From Pseudomonadota bacterium (GTDB lineage Bacteria > Pseudomonadota > Gammaproteobacteria > Burkholderiales > Burkholderiaceae_C): 11,213 nt of DNA. Under the pieces are notes generated by a model that was not told the DNA's origin, made no database searches, and was given only the letters and a program-made list of their open reading frames with translations. Position numbers and translations under genes: made by a program. Positions 6,697 to 11,213 of the stretch are shown in pieces; positions within the stretch are counted from its first letter, which is position 1, and each line of letters starts with the position of its first letter. The stretch covers positions 1 through 11,213 of the forward strand of contig JAEZZU010000148.1 of assembly GCA_023418355.1 (NCBI GenBank), read 5' to 3'.

Positions 6697-6713
6697 CTGG
6701 CACTTACATAGCC
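6697..6713 (+). promoter_or_regulatory. Candidate sigma-54 (RpoN) promoter
   Basis: CTGGCAC at 6697-6703 matches the -24 element perfectly. After five bases, TAGCC at 6709-6713 supplies the required GC at 6711-6712, exactly 12 bases from the GG at 6699-6700. The -12 element is imperfect (TAGCC instead of TTGCA). Predicted transcription would start near 6724, toward the DUF47-pit operon. Chance matches of this quality are possible. Confidence 0.35.
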
Positions 6714-6730
6714 CTTTTCGGGTTTAGGTG

Positions 6731-6781
6731 TTGTCACAGAAATGTCATAAAAAATTCATCCAATCTTCATGCGGTTGTCAT
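6731..6781 (+). promoter_or_regulatory. Extended Pho box: five PhoB heptamers at exact 11-bp period
   Basis: The PhoB consensus is CTGTCAT repeated every 11 bases. Here TTGTCAC (6731), ATGTCAT (6742), AATTCAT (6753), TCTTCAT (6764) and TTGTCAT (6775) start exactly 11 bases apart, each separated by four bases. All five share TCA at positions 4-6. Units 1, 2 and 5 match best (5, 6 and 6 of 7); units 3 and 4 match 4 of 7. The array lies upstream of a phosphate transport operon and on its coding strand, so response-regulator binding by PhoB is strongly suggested. Whether it activates or represses cannot be decided from sequence: in Sinorhizobium meliloti PhoB represses the related orfA-pit operon. 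Confidence 0.85.
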
Positions 6782-6814
6782 GGAGAATTTCTGCAGTTCC
6801 ATGCACCTGTAACG

Positions 6815-6837
6815 AGCGCCACGTGTTGGCGCTTTTT
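6815..6837 (+). terminator. Terminator-like hairpin inside the DUF47-pit leader
   Basis: AGCGCCA (6815-6821) pairs perfectly with TGGCGCT (6827-6833) around the loop CGTGT. The last T of the arm and the next four bases form a run of five T (6833-6837). It has the form of an intrinsic terminator on the coding strand, but it sits between the Pho box array and the gene it should control, 128 bases before the start codon. It could attenuate the operon, end a short transcript, or stop transcription arriving from rarA. Confidence 0.6.
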
Positions 6838-6849
6838 GCAAAACCTGGT

Positions 6850-6928
6850 CGGCAAGGCACTTTTTCCTGCGCGCTTGCCGCACAACCAAATATTTCAGCA
6901 GCCTACGCTTCATGGTGGCGAGGCTGCT
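6850..6928 (+). other. Two further leader hairpins upstream of the DUF47 gene
   Basis: CGGCAAG (6850-6856) pairs with CTTGCCG (6874-6880). AGCAGCCT (6897-6904) pairs with AGGCTGCT (6921-6928), with an inner CGC/GCG extension (6906-6908 with 6918-6920). Together with the hairpin at 6815-6833 they make a three-stem leader. No known riboswitch class is recognised. Confidence 0.45.
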
Positions 6929-6964
6929 TAACTTCTACCTGCACATCATCTTTGGGGAATGTCC

Positions 6965-7612
6965 ATGCTGTTTGGCAAACTCTTGCCGCGCGAAGGCAAC
7001 TTTTTTGAAATGTTCAACCAACATGCGGATCGCATCGTTGAAGCTGCTCGCGCGTTCTCGCAGCTGGTCGCAAACTACAGCGACCCGCACCTGCGCGAGA
7101 AGTACATCAGCGATGTGGACAACGCAGAGCGCGCGGCAGACCGTGTGACGCACGAAGTCACCAAGACGCTGCACCAGACCTTCATCACACCGCTGGACCG
7201 CGAGCACATCCACAGCCTGATCAACGGCATGGATGACGTGGCTGACCTGATCCAGGACTCGGCAGAAGCCATGGCGCTGTACGACATCCGCAGCATGAAC
7301 GAGGAAATCCACCGCCTGACCGACCTGAGCGTCAAGTGCTGCGAGCGCCTGAGCGATGCGGTCAAGCTGCTGGGCAATATTGCAGACCCCCACAATGTGG
7401 AAGCGGCCATCAAGACCTGCGAAGAAATCGACCGTCTGGAGTCTGATGCCGACCGCGTGCTGCGTGCCGCCATGAGCAAGCTGTTCCGCGAAGAAGCCGA
7501 CGTGCGCGAGCTGATCAAGCTCAAGGCCGTGTACGAGCTGATGGAAACCATCTCCGACAAGTGCGAAGACGTTGCCAACATCATCGAGGGCATCGTCCTC
7601 GAAAACTCCTGA
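6965..7612 (+). CDS. DUF47 (PhoU-like) Pit accessory protein
   Basis: This is a DUF47 family protein (Pfam PhoU_div), a cytoplasmic all-helical relative of PhoU that is commonly encoded next to Pit-type phosphate permeases and thought to modulate them. The 215-residue product begins MLFGKLLPREGNFFEMF, a typical family N-terminus. It is rich in charged heptad-like helices with no membrane segment. The repeated pattern DVDNAERAADRV and EIDRLESDADRV marks the two PhoU-like halves, which in PhoU proteins carry metal-binding acidic motifs. I start at the ATG at 6965 because GGGGA (6954-6958) is then six bases upstream. An ATG two codons earlier at 6959 directly abuts that purine run and is less likely. 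pit follows after 25 bases, so the two form an operon. Upstream lie a five-unit Pho box and a structured leader, pointing to phosphate control. PhoU itself is less likely because no pst genes are near. Confidence 0.9.
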   Translation: MLFGKLLPREGNFFEMFNQHADRIVEAARAFSQLVANYSDPHLREKYISDVDNAERAADRVTHEVTKTLHQTFITPLDREHIHSLINGMDDVADLIQDSAEAMALYDIRSMNEEIHRLTDLSVKCCERLSDAVKLLGNIADPHNVEAAIKTCEEIDRLESDADRVLRAAMSKLFREEADVRELIKLKAVYELMETISDKCEDVANIIEGIVLENS

Positions 7613-7637
7613 TTGACCCGCACAGAGACTCCTGATC

Positions 7638-8648
7638 ATGGAAACCGTACAAGCTGCCCTGTGGGTGGTCATTCTGCTGGTGGCAATGGCGCTGATTTTC
7701 GACTTCATGAACGGGTTTCATGATGCGGCGAACTCCATTGCAACCGTTGTCTCTACGGGCGTTCTCAAACCCACGCAGGCCGTGGTCTTTGCAGCGTTCT
7801 TCAACTTTGTGGCGATTTTTGTCTTCCACCTGAGCGTGGCTGCGACGGTGGGCAAGGGCATTGCAGACCCGGGCATTGTGGATACGCACGTGGTGTTCGG
7901 CGCACTGGCCGGTGCCATCGTGTGGAACCTGATCACCTGGTACTACGGCATTCCATCGAGCTCTTCGCATGCCCTGATCGGCGGCATTGTGGGCGCCGTG
8001 ATTGCCAAGGCCGGCACAGGTTCGCTGGTGGCCAGCGGCATTCTGAAGGTGGTGGCATTCATCTTTATCTCGCCACTGCTGGGCTATCTGTTTGGCTCCA
8101 TCATGATGGTGATCGTGGCCTGGCTGTTCCGCCGCGCACGCCCCAACAAGGTGGACAAGTGGTTCCGCCGTCTGCAGCTGGTATCTGCCGGTGCCTATTC
8201 GCTGGGCCACGGTGGCAACGACGCGCAAAAGACCATCGGCATCATCTGGCTGCTGCTGATTGCCACGGGCTACGCATCGTCGGGTGAGTCTTCGCCCCCC
8301 ATGTGGACCATCATCTGCTGCTATGCCGCGATTGGTCTGGGCACCATGTTCGGCGGCTGGCGCATTGTGAAGACCATGGGCCAGAAGATCACCAAGCTCA
8401 AGCCTGTGGGCGGCTTCTGTGCCGAGTCCGGTGGTGCCGTGACACTGTTCCTGGCAACTTTCCTGGGTGTGCCAGTTTCGACCACCCACACCATCACCGG
8501 TGCCATCGTGGGCGTGGGCTCTACACAGCGCATGAGCGCCGTGCGCTGGGGCGTGGCGGGCAACATCATCTGGGCCTGGATTCTGACCATCCCTGCCAGC
8601 GCCTTTGTGGCGGCTGTGGCCTACTGGATCAGCCTGCAGCTGTACTAA
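7638..8648 (+). CDS. pit: Inorganic phosphate transporter, Pit family
   Basis: Pit is a low-affinity inner-membrane permease that imports phosphate, usually as a neutral metal-phosphate complex, driven by protons. The 336-residue protein has about ten hydrophobic segments and the two inverted PiT signature repeats: GFHDAANSIAT at 26-36 and GHGGNDAQKTIG at 190-201. The paired re-entrant motifs are PSSSSHALIGG at 106-116 and PVSTTHTITGA at 279-289. A short charged cytoplasmic loop (about 164-179) divides the halves. This is the compact form typical of DUF47-linked permeases, shorter than the roughly 500 residues of E. coli PitA. The ATG at 7638 lies 25 bases after the DUF47 stop, with AGAGA about 10 bases upstream. 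Control is probably shared with the DUF47 gene through the Pho box array. A strong terminator follows at 8677. Sulfate permeases of the same superfamily exist, but the DUF47 partner and Pho box favour phosphate. Confidence 0.95.
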   Translation: METVQAALWVVILLVAMALIFDFMNGFHDAANSIATVVSTGVLKPTQAVVFAAFFNFVAIFVFHLSVAATVGKGIADPGIVDTHVVFGALAGAIVWNLITWYYGIPSSSSHALIGGIVGAVIAKAGTGSLVASGILKVVAFIFISPLLGYLFGSIMMVIVAWLFRRARPNKVDKWFRRLQLVSAGAYSLGHGGNDAQKTIGIIWLLLIATGYASSGESSPPMWTIICCYAAIGLGTMFGGWRIVKTMGQKITKLKPVGGFCAESGGAVTLFLATFLGVPVSTTHTITGAIVGVGSTQRMSAVRWGVAGNIIWAWILTIPASAFVAAVAYWISLQLY

Positions 8649-8655
8649 AAAAAGA

Positions 8656-8668
8656 AGCGCCTTGCGCT
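8656..8668 (-). terminator. Minus-strand terminator hairpin overlapping the pit stop region
   Basis: AGCGC (8656-8660) and GCGCT (8664-8668) form a 5-bp stem with a 3-base loop. Read on the minus strand it is followed by TC and a run of seven T (8653-8647), which overlaps the pit stop codon. It is oriented to end transcripts from the acetyltransferase gene coming from the right. The stem is short. Confidence 0.5.
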
Positions 8669-8676
8669 GAAAGATC

Positions 8677-8713
8677 AAGGACTTCAAGGTGAAAACACCT
8701 TGAAGTCCTTTTT
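8677..8713 (+). terminator. Strong rho-independent terminator of pit
   Basis: A perfect 15-bp stem (8677-8691 with 8696-8710) closes an AAAA loop and ends in a five-T run (8709-8713). It lies 28 bases after the pit stop. The outer AAGG/CCTT pairs could also slow minus-strand transcription, but the U-tract there is poor. Confidence 0.92.
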
Positions 8714-8752
8714 GTTTGGGCGCTAGACGCTCTCTTTTTTATGAATTGCGCT

Positions 8753-9277
8753 TCAGACCGGTGCGGTGCTGGCGCCTTCACCCAGGCTTTTTTCCATCAT
8801 CACCACGTCCAGCCAGCGGTCAAACTTCCATCCCACATTGCGCAGCGTGCCTGCGTGTTCAAAGCCCATGGCGCGGTGCACGCCAATGGAACCCGCATTG
8901 CTGCTGTCGCCAATCACCGCAATCAGCTTGCGCACGCCTGCGGCTTCGCACTCGCGGCACAGGGCTGCTAGCAGCAGGCGGCCAATGCCCTGGCCACGCG
9001 CCTGTTCAGCAACGTAGATCGAATCTTCGGCCGAAAAGCGAAACGCCGGGCGTGGCTTGAACCAGTTGGCGTAGGCGTAGCCGAGGATGGTGCCGTCCTC
9101 GCCTTCGGCCACCAGCCAGGGCAGTTGCTTGCTGAGTACGTCCTCACGGCGTTGTGACATTTCCTGCAGCGACGGGGGCTCGGTTTCAAAACTGCCCGTG
9201 CCGTGCAGCACGTGGTGTCGGTAAATGGCTGCAATAGCCGGTAAATCTAAAGGCTGGCTTGCCCGGATGGTAGGCAT
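8753..9277 (-). CDS. GNAT N-acetyltransferase, phosphinothricin/methionine-sulfoximine acetyltransferase type
   Basis: The 174-residue cytoplasmic protein is a GNAT enzyme that transfers acetyl from acetyl-CoA to an amine. The acetyl-CoA P-loop is RGQGIG at 94-99, in the context SIYVAEQARGQGIGRLLL. Features of the Pat/Bar/MnaT (YncA) group are visible: AAIYRHHVLHGTGSFE near the N-terminus (15-31), YANWFKPRPAFRFSAEDSIYV (69-89), and VIGDSSNAGSIGVHRAMGFE (121-140), followed by GWKFDRWLDVVMMEK. Family members acetylate methionine sulfoximine or sulfone, phosphinothricin or similar amino acids, but the exact substrate cannot be read from sequence. The start ATG at 9277 gives a normal-length protein; no good ribosome-binding site is visible, only GGG about 14 bases upstream beyond a T-run. 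The gene is convergent with pit and divergent from rpsP, whose -35 element overlaps this start codon. It has no operon partner. Confidence 0.88.
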   Translation of the reverse strand: MPTIRASQPLDLPAIAAIYRHHVLHGTGSFETEPPSLQEMSQRREDVLSKQLPWLVAEGEDGTILGYAYANWFKPRPAFRFSAEDSIYVAEQARGQGIGRLLLAALCRECEAAGVRKLIAVIGDSSNAGSIGVHRAMGFEHAGTLRNVGWKFDRWLDVVMMEKSLGEGASTAPV

Positions 9278-9299
9278 AAAAAACAGAACCCTATATAAT
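9271..9299 (+). promoter_or_regulatory. Sigma-70 promoter of rpsP
   Basis: TATAAT at 9294-9299 is a perfect -10 element. Seventeen bases upstream, TAGGCA (9271-9276) matches four of six -35 positions. Transcription would start near 9306, giving a leader of about 98 bases. The -35 element overlaps the reversed start codon of the divergent acetyltransferase gene. Confidence 0.75.
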
Positions 9300-9309
9300 C
9301 TTTAGCTTT

Positions 9310-9397
9310 CGGCGTGTCGCTGGCCGGGTGGCCATGTCGCGTGTCTCAAACGCCGTTAAAAACACTTGCAGCAAATTTGCTGTGACCACCCGAAGGA
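9310..9397 (+). other. Structured rpsP leader with competing pairings near the Shine-Dalgarno site
   Basis: TGGCC-GGGT-GGCCA at 9321-9334 is a compact hairpin. CGGGTGG (9325-9331), part of that hairpin, is also perfectly complementary to CCACCCG (9386-9392), which directly abuts the Shine-Dalgarno AAGGA (9393-9397). Between them, CAGCAAATTTGCTG (9369-9382) is a 14-base perfect palindrome. The two pairings exclude each other. Confidence 0.4.
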
Positions 9398-9403
9398 TAA
9401 ATC

Positions 9404-9658
9404 ATGGTCGTTATTCGACTCTCCCGCGGCGGCTCCAAGGCTCGTCCGTTCTTCAATATCGTTGTTTCTGACAAGCGCGTGCGTCGTGACGGTGCTTTCA
9501 TCGAGCGCGTGGGTTTCTACAACCCTAACGCCCGTGGCGCTGAAGAAGGCCTGCGTTTGGCCATGGACCGCGTGACTTACTGGAAGAGCGTTGGTGCCCA
9601 AGCTTCCGACACAGTGGAGCGTCTGATCAAGCAAGCTGCTGCCAAGGCTGCTGCTTAA
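9404..9658 (+). CDS. rpsP: 30S ribosomal protein S16
   Basis: S16 binds the 5' domain of 16S rRNA and is needed for 30S assembly. The 84-residue basic protein has the family N-terminus MVVIRLSRGGSKARPFFNIVV (first 21 residues) and the following RRDGAFIERVGFYNP (27-41) strand-turn, then a helix and an alanine/lysine-rich tail. Length is normal. AAGGA (9393-9397) lies six bases before the ATG at 9404, a good ribosome-binding site. Its own promoter is at 9271-9299, and a strong terminator hairpin follows 16 bases after the stop. rpsP heads the conserved rpsP-rimM-trmD-rplS cluster. Confidence 0.97.
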   Translation: MVVIRLSRGGSKARPFFNIVVSDKRVRRDGAFIERVGFYNPNARGAEEGLRLAMDRVTYWKSVGAQASDTVERLIKQAAAKAAA

Positions 9659-9674
9659 TCAGTCCAACTGATTG

Positions 9675-9716
9675 AAAACGGGTTCCGTTGGCTAGTCTGA
9701 CGGAACCCGTTTTTTT
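9675..9716 (+). terminator. Strong intrinsic terminator between rpsP and rimM
   Basis: AAAACGGGTTCCGT (9675-9688) pairs perfectly with ACGGAACCCGTTTT (9700-9713) around an 11-base loop, and the T-run extends to 9716. It is an intrinsic terminator on the coding strand, placed inside a cluster that is normally one operon. Read-through would be partial, lowering rimM-trmD transcription relative to rpsP. Confidence 0.9.
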
Positions 9717-9743
9717 CTTTTCTTCTGCCTTTTATAGATACCC

Positions 9744-10313
9744 ATGAGCCACATGCCTGAACTTGAGTCCACCACGCTGCCAGTCGATGCCGTGGAGGTA
9801 GGGCGTATTGCGGATGCCTGGGGTGTGAAGGGCTGGTTCAAGGTCATCGCATACAGCGCTGACCCCGAGGCCCTGTTCACCGCCAAGCAATGGTTTTTGC
9901 TGCCCGCTGAAAAAGGGGCGAAGAATTTTGCCGGTACGCTGCTGCTGCCCGTAAAGCAGGTGCGTCCTCACTCGGACTCCATCGTGGCGACCTCGCCTGC
10001 CGTGGCAGACCGTAATGCCGCCGAAGCACTGCGCGGCGCCCGTGTGTTCATTGCGCGCGAACATTTCCCCAAAACCGATGACGGTGAGTATTACTGGGTG
10101 GATTTGCTGGGCCTGAAGGTCAGCAACCGCGAAGGTATTGCGCTGGGTACGGTCAAGGATTTGCTGGCCACCGGCCCTCAGACCACGCTGGTGCTGAGCT
10201 ACGAAGAAGATGGCAAGGAGCGCGAGCGCATGATTCCCTTTGTGGATGCGTACATCGACCAGGTGGATCTGGCCGCGAAAACCATTGTGGCCGACTGGCA
10301 GCCCGATTACTAA
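9744..10313 (+). CDS. rimM: Ribosome maturation factor RimM
   Basis: RimM is a cytoplasmic 30S assembly factor that binds S19 and helps mature the 3' domain of 16S rRNA. The 189-residue protein has the N-terminal RimM beta-barrel, marked by VEVGRIADAWGVKGWFKV (17-34). It also has the C-terminal PRC-barrel, marked by EYYWVDLLGLKV (115-126) and the closing MIPFVDAYIDQVD. The start is the ATG at 9744 (MSHMPELES); neither it nor the ATG three codons later has a recognisable Shine-Dalgarno sequence, consistent with low translation. The gene lies 27 bases after the rpsP terminator tract. No convincing separate promoter is seen; TATAGA at 9733-9738 lacks a -35 partner. trmD starts 11 bases after its stop, so rimM and trmD are co-transcribed. 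Confidence 0.95.
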   Translation: MSHMPELESTTLPVDAVEVGRIADAWGVKGWFKVIAYSADPEALFTAKQWFLLPAEKGAKNFAGTLLLPVKQVRPHSDSIVATSPAVADRNAAEALRGARVFIAREHFPKTDDGEYYWVDLLGLKVSNREGIALGTVKDLLATGPQTTLVLSYEEDGKERERMIPFVDAYIDQVDLAAKTIVADWQPDY

Positions 10314-10324
10314 GGCCTTGCGAC

Positions 10325-11095
10325 ATGCGCTTTGACATCATCACCCTGTTCCCTGAGCTGTTTGCTCCGTTTCTGGAAAGCGGTGTGACGCGCCGTGCCT
10401 ATGCCTCGGGGCAGGTGGCGGTGCATCTGTGGAATCTGCGTGATTACGCACAGGGCAACTACCGCCGTGTGGATGACCGCCCCTTTGGTGGTGGCCCCGG
10501 CATGGTGATGATGGCCGAGCCCCTGCAGCACTGCATGGATGCCATCCGCGCTGCCCGTGCAGAAAGCGGCGAAGCGGAGCCTGCGCCCGTGGTGCTGTTC
10601 TCGCCGATTGGCAGCACGCTCAAGCACGAGGTGGTGGCACAGTGGAGTGACAGCCAGGGCGCTGTCTTGCTGTGCGGCCGCTACGAAGGCATTGACCAGC
10701 GCTTTATCGACAAGCACGTCACGCACCAGATCAGCCTCGGTGACTTTGTGCTCTCCGGCGGTGAGCTGGCGGCCATGGTCATGCTGGACGCCATTGCACG
10801 TCTGCAGCCCGGGGTGCTCAATGACGAGGGTAGCTTCCAGCAGGACAGCTTCAACCCTGCGCTCGATGGCCTGCTGGACTGCCCGCACTACACACGCCCT
10901 GAAGTCTGGGATGGCCAGGAAGTGCCGGCAGAGCTGCTGTCTGGCCACCATGCCAACATCGATCGCTGGCGGCGCGAGCAGAGTCTGAAGATCACCAGCC
11001 AGCATCGCCCGGAACTGCTCGAGCAGGCGCGTGCCAAGGGCTTGCTCACGGCCAAAGACGAAAGGTTTTTGGCAAAAATTGCACAGCAGCTATAA
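10325..11095 (+). CDS. trmD: tRNA (guanine-N1-)-methyltransferase TrmD
   Basis: TrmD methylates N1 of G37 next to the anticodon in tRNAs reading CNN codons, using S-adenosylmethionine, and prevents +1 frameshifting. The 256-residue SPOUT enzyme starts MRFDIITLFPELF and shows DRPFGGGPGMVM (51-62). The trefoil-knot SAM site is built from LFSPIGSTL (91-99), LCGRYEGIDQRF (116-127) and ISLGDFVLSGGE (136-147). By alignment, R159 and D174 correspond to the catalytic R154 and D169 of E. coli TrmD. LDCPHYTRPEVWDG marks the C-terminal domain. AAGG (10312-10315), overlapping the rimM stop, lies nine bases before the ATG at 10325. The last codons carry a strong promoter for rplS. Confidence 0.97.
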   Translation: MRFDIITLFPELFAPFLESGVTRRAYASGQVAVHLWNLRDYAQGNYRRVDDRPFGGGPGMVMMAEPLQHCMDAIRAARAESGEAEPAPVVLFSPIGSTLKHEVVAQWSDSQGAVLLCGRYEGIDQRFIDKHVTHQISLGDFVLSGGELAAMVMLDAIARLQPGVLNDEGSFQQDSFNPALDGLLDCPHYTRPEVWDGQEVPAELLSGHHANIDRWRREQSLKITSQHRPELLEQARAKGLLTAKDERFLAKIAQQL

Positions 11096-11096
11096 T
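11069..11096 (+). promoter_or_regulatory. Sigma-70 promoter for rplS inside the end of trmD
   Basis: TTGGCA (11069-11074, five of six -35 matches) and TATAAT (11091-11096, perfect -10) are separated by 16 bases. The -10 element overlaps the trmD stop codon (TAA at 11093-11095). Transcription would start near 11103, about 104 bases before the rplS ATG. Confidence 0.8.
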
Positions 11097-11206
11097 TGCC
11101 GGTTCTTCGATCCTCTATCCGGCCGCTGCAACGGTTTGAATGCAGCCATAGCACCAATCCCGGTGCTTGCCAATCCTGGCGCGGACAAGATCGATTTGGA
11201 TGAATC
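11097..11206 (+). other. rplS leader with two hairpins
   Basis: GCTGCA (11125-11130) pairs with TGCAGC (11141-11146), and AGCACC (11150-11155) pairs with GGTGCT (11162-11167). Neither has a following T-run. The leader could fold into a regulatory structure, but I do not recognise a known class. Confidence 0.4.
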
Positions 11207-11213
11207 ATGAACC
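11207..11213 (+). CDS. rplS: 50S ribosomal protein L19, first two codons (runs off the window)
   Basis: Only ATG AAC C is present. The identification rests on the invariant rpsP-rimM-trmD-rplS order and on betaproteobacterial L19 proteins commonly starting MN. GGA at 11198-11200, six bases upstream, is a modest ribosome-binding site. L19 sits at the 30S-50S interface. An out-of-frame ATG at 11200 is rejected as the start for lack of spacing to any purine run. Confidence 0.7.

Larger units (their letters stand above)
6584..6730 (+). other. Upstream part of the rarA/DUF47 intergenic region
   Basis: No gene is seen here. A GCGCTG/CAGCGC inverted repeat (6591-6596 with 6613-6618) follows the rarA stop but lacks a T-run. 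TTATG-TG-CATAA at 6663-6674 is another small dyad, and CATAAT at 6670-6675 resembles a -10 element without a matching -35. A short hairpin with a UUUUC loop lies at 6710-6724. The 16-bp dyad and the candidate sigma-54 promoter found in this stretch are listed separately. Confidence 0.5.

Noticed and set aside
6959..6964. ATG at 6959 as start of the DUF47 gene
   Set aside because: The purine run GGGGA directly abuts it, leaving no spacer; the ATG at 6965 has a six-base spacer and gives the usual family N-terminus. The difference is only two residues.
7581..8687. 368-codon minus-strand frame antisense to pit
   Set aside because: Its composition again mirrors a membrane protein on the opposite strand, and it has no recognised motif.
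8719..8740. Second plus-strand terminator after pit (GCG-CTAGA-CGC then T-run)
   Set aside because: The stem is only three base pairs and lies behind a much stronger terminator.
9733..9738. TATAGA as a separate rimM promoter
   Set aside because: No -35 element is found at a workable distance and the start would fall on the ATG itself.
1..11213. Mobile elements, CRISPR arrays, tRNA or rRNA genes, defence or toxin-antitoxin systems
   Set aside because: I saw no transposase, integrase, spaced repeat array, cloverleaf or matching small gene pair; all substantial genes are core housekeeping or transport functions.

Overview
The window looks like core chromosome of a betaproteobacterium of the family Comamonadaceae, probably Comamonas or a close relative. 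This is inferred from protein style (TrxB, FtsK, RarA, S16 and TrmD sequences), moderately high GC and gene order; no database was searched. I see no insertion sequence, integrase, CRISPR array, rRNA or tRNA, and I found no obviously new protein family. The points of interest are regulatory and architectural.

Layout. Positions 1-117 (minus) hold the 5' end of trxB. A 321-base gap rich in small dyads separates it from the divergent pair ftsK (439-2763) and lolA (2781-3419). A 76-base nested hairpin and a strong bidirectional terminator follow. brnQ (3604-4911, minus) then sits between lolA and rarA (5222-6583). In E. coli the order trxB-lrp-ftsK-lolA-rarA-serS is conserved, so brnQ interrupts an old block.

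Positions 6584-6964 form a long regulatory region. It has a 16-bp dyad, a candidate sigma-54 promoter, five PhoB-type heptamers at an exact 11-bp period, and a leader with three hairpins. It precedes a phosphate uptake operon: a DUF47/PhoU-like gene (6965-7612) and pit (7638-8648). A tail-to-tail terminator region separates pit from a GNAT acetyltransferase of the Pat/MnaT type (8753-9277, minus).

Positions 9271-11213 hold the conserved ribosomal/tRNA-modification cluster rpsP-rimM-trmD-rplS, with rplS cut by the window end. A near-consensus promoter drives rpsP. A 14-bp terminator hairpin lies between rpsP and rimM. A second near-consensus promoter sits in the last codons of trmD and should drive rplS. 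The abundant ribosomal proteins S16 and L19 thus appear to be uncoupled from the low-abundance factors RimM and TrmD.

The genes serve redox balance (TrxB), chromosome segregation (FtsK), lipoprotein sorting (LolA), branched-chain amino acid uptake (BrnQ), replication-fork maintenance (RarA), phosphate uptake (DUF47-Pit), amine acetylation (GNAT) and ribosome/tRNA maturation.
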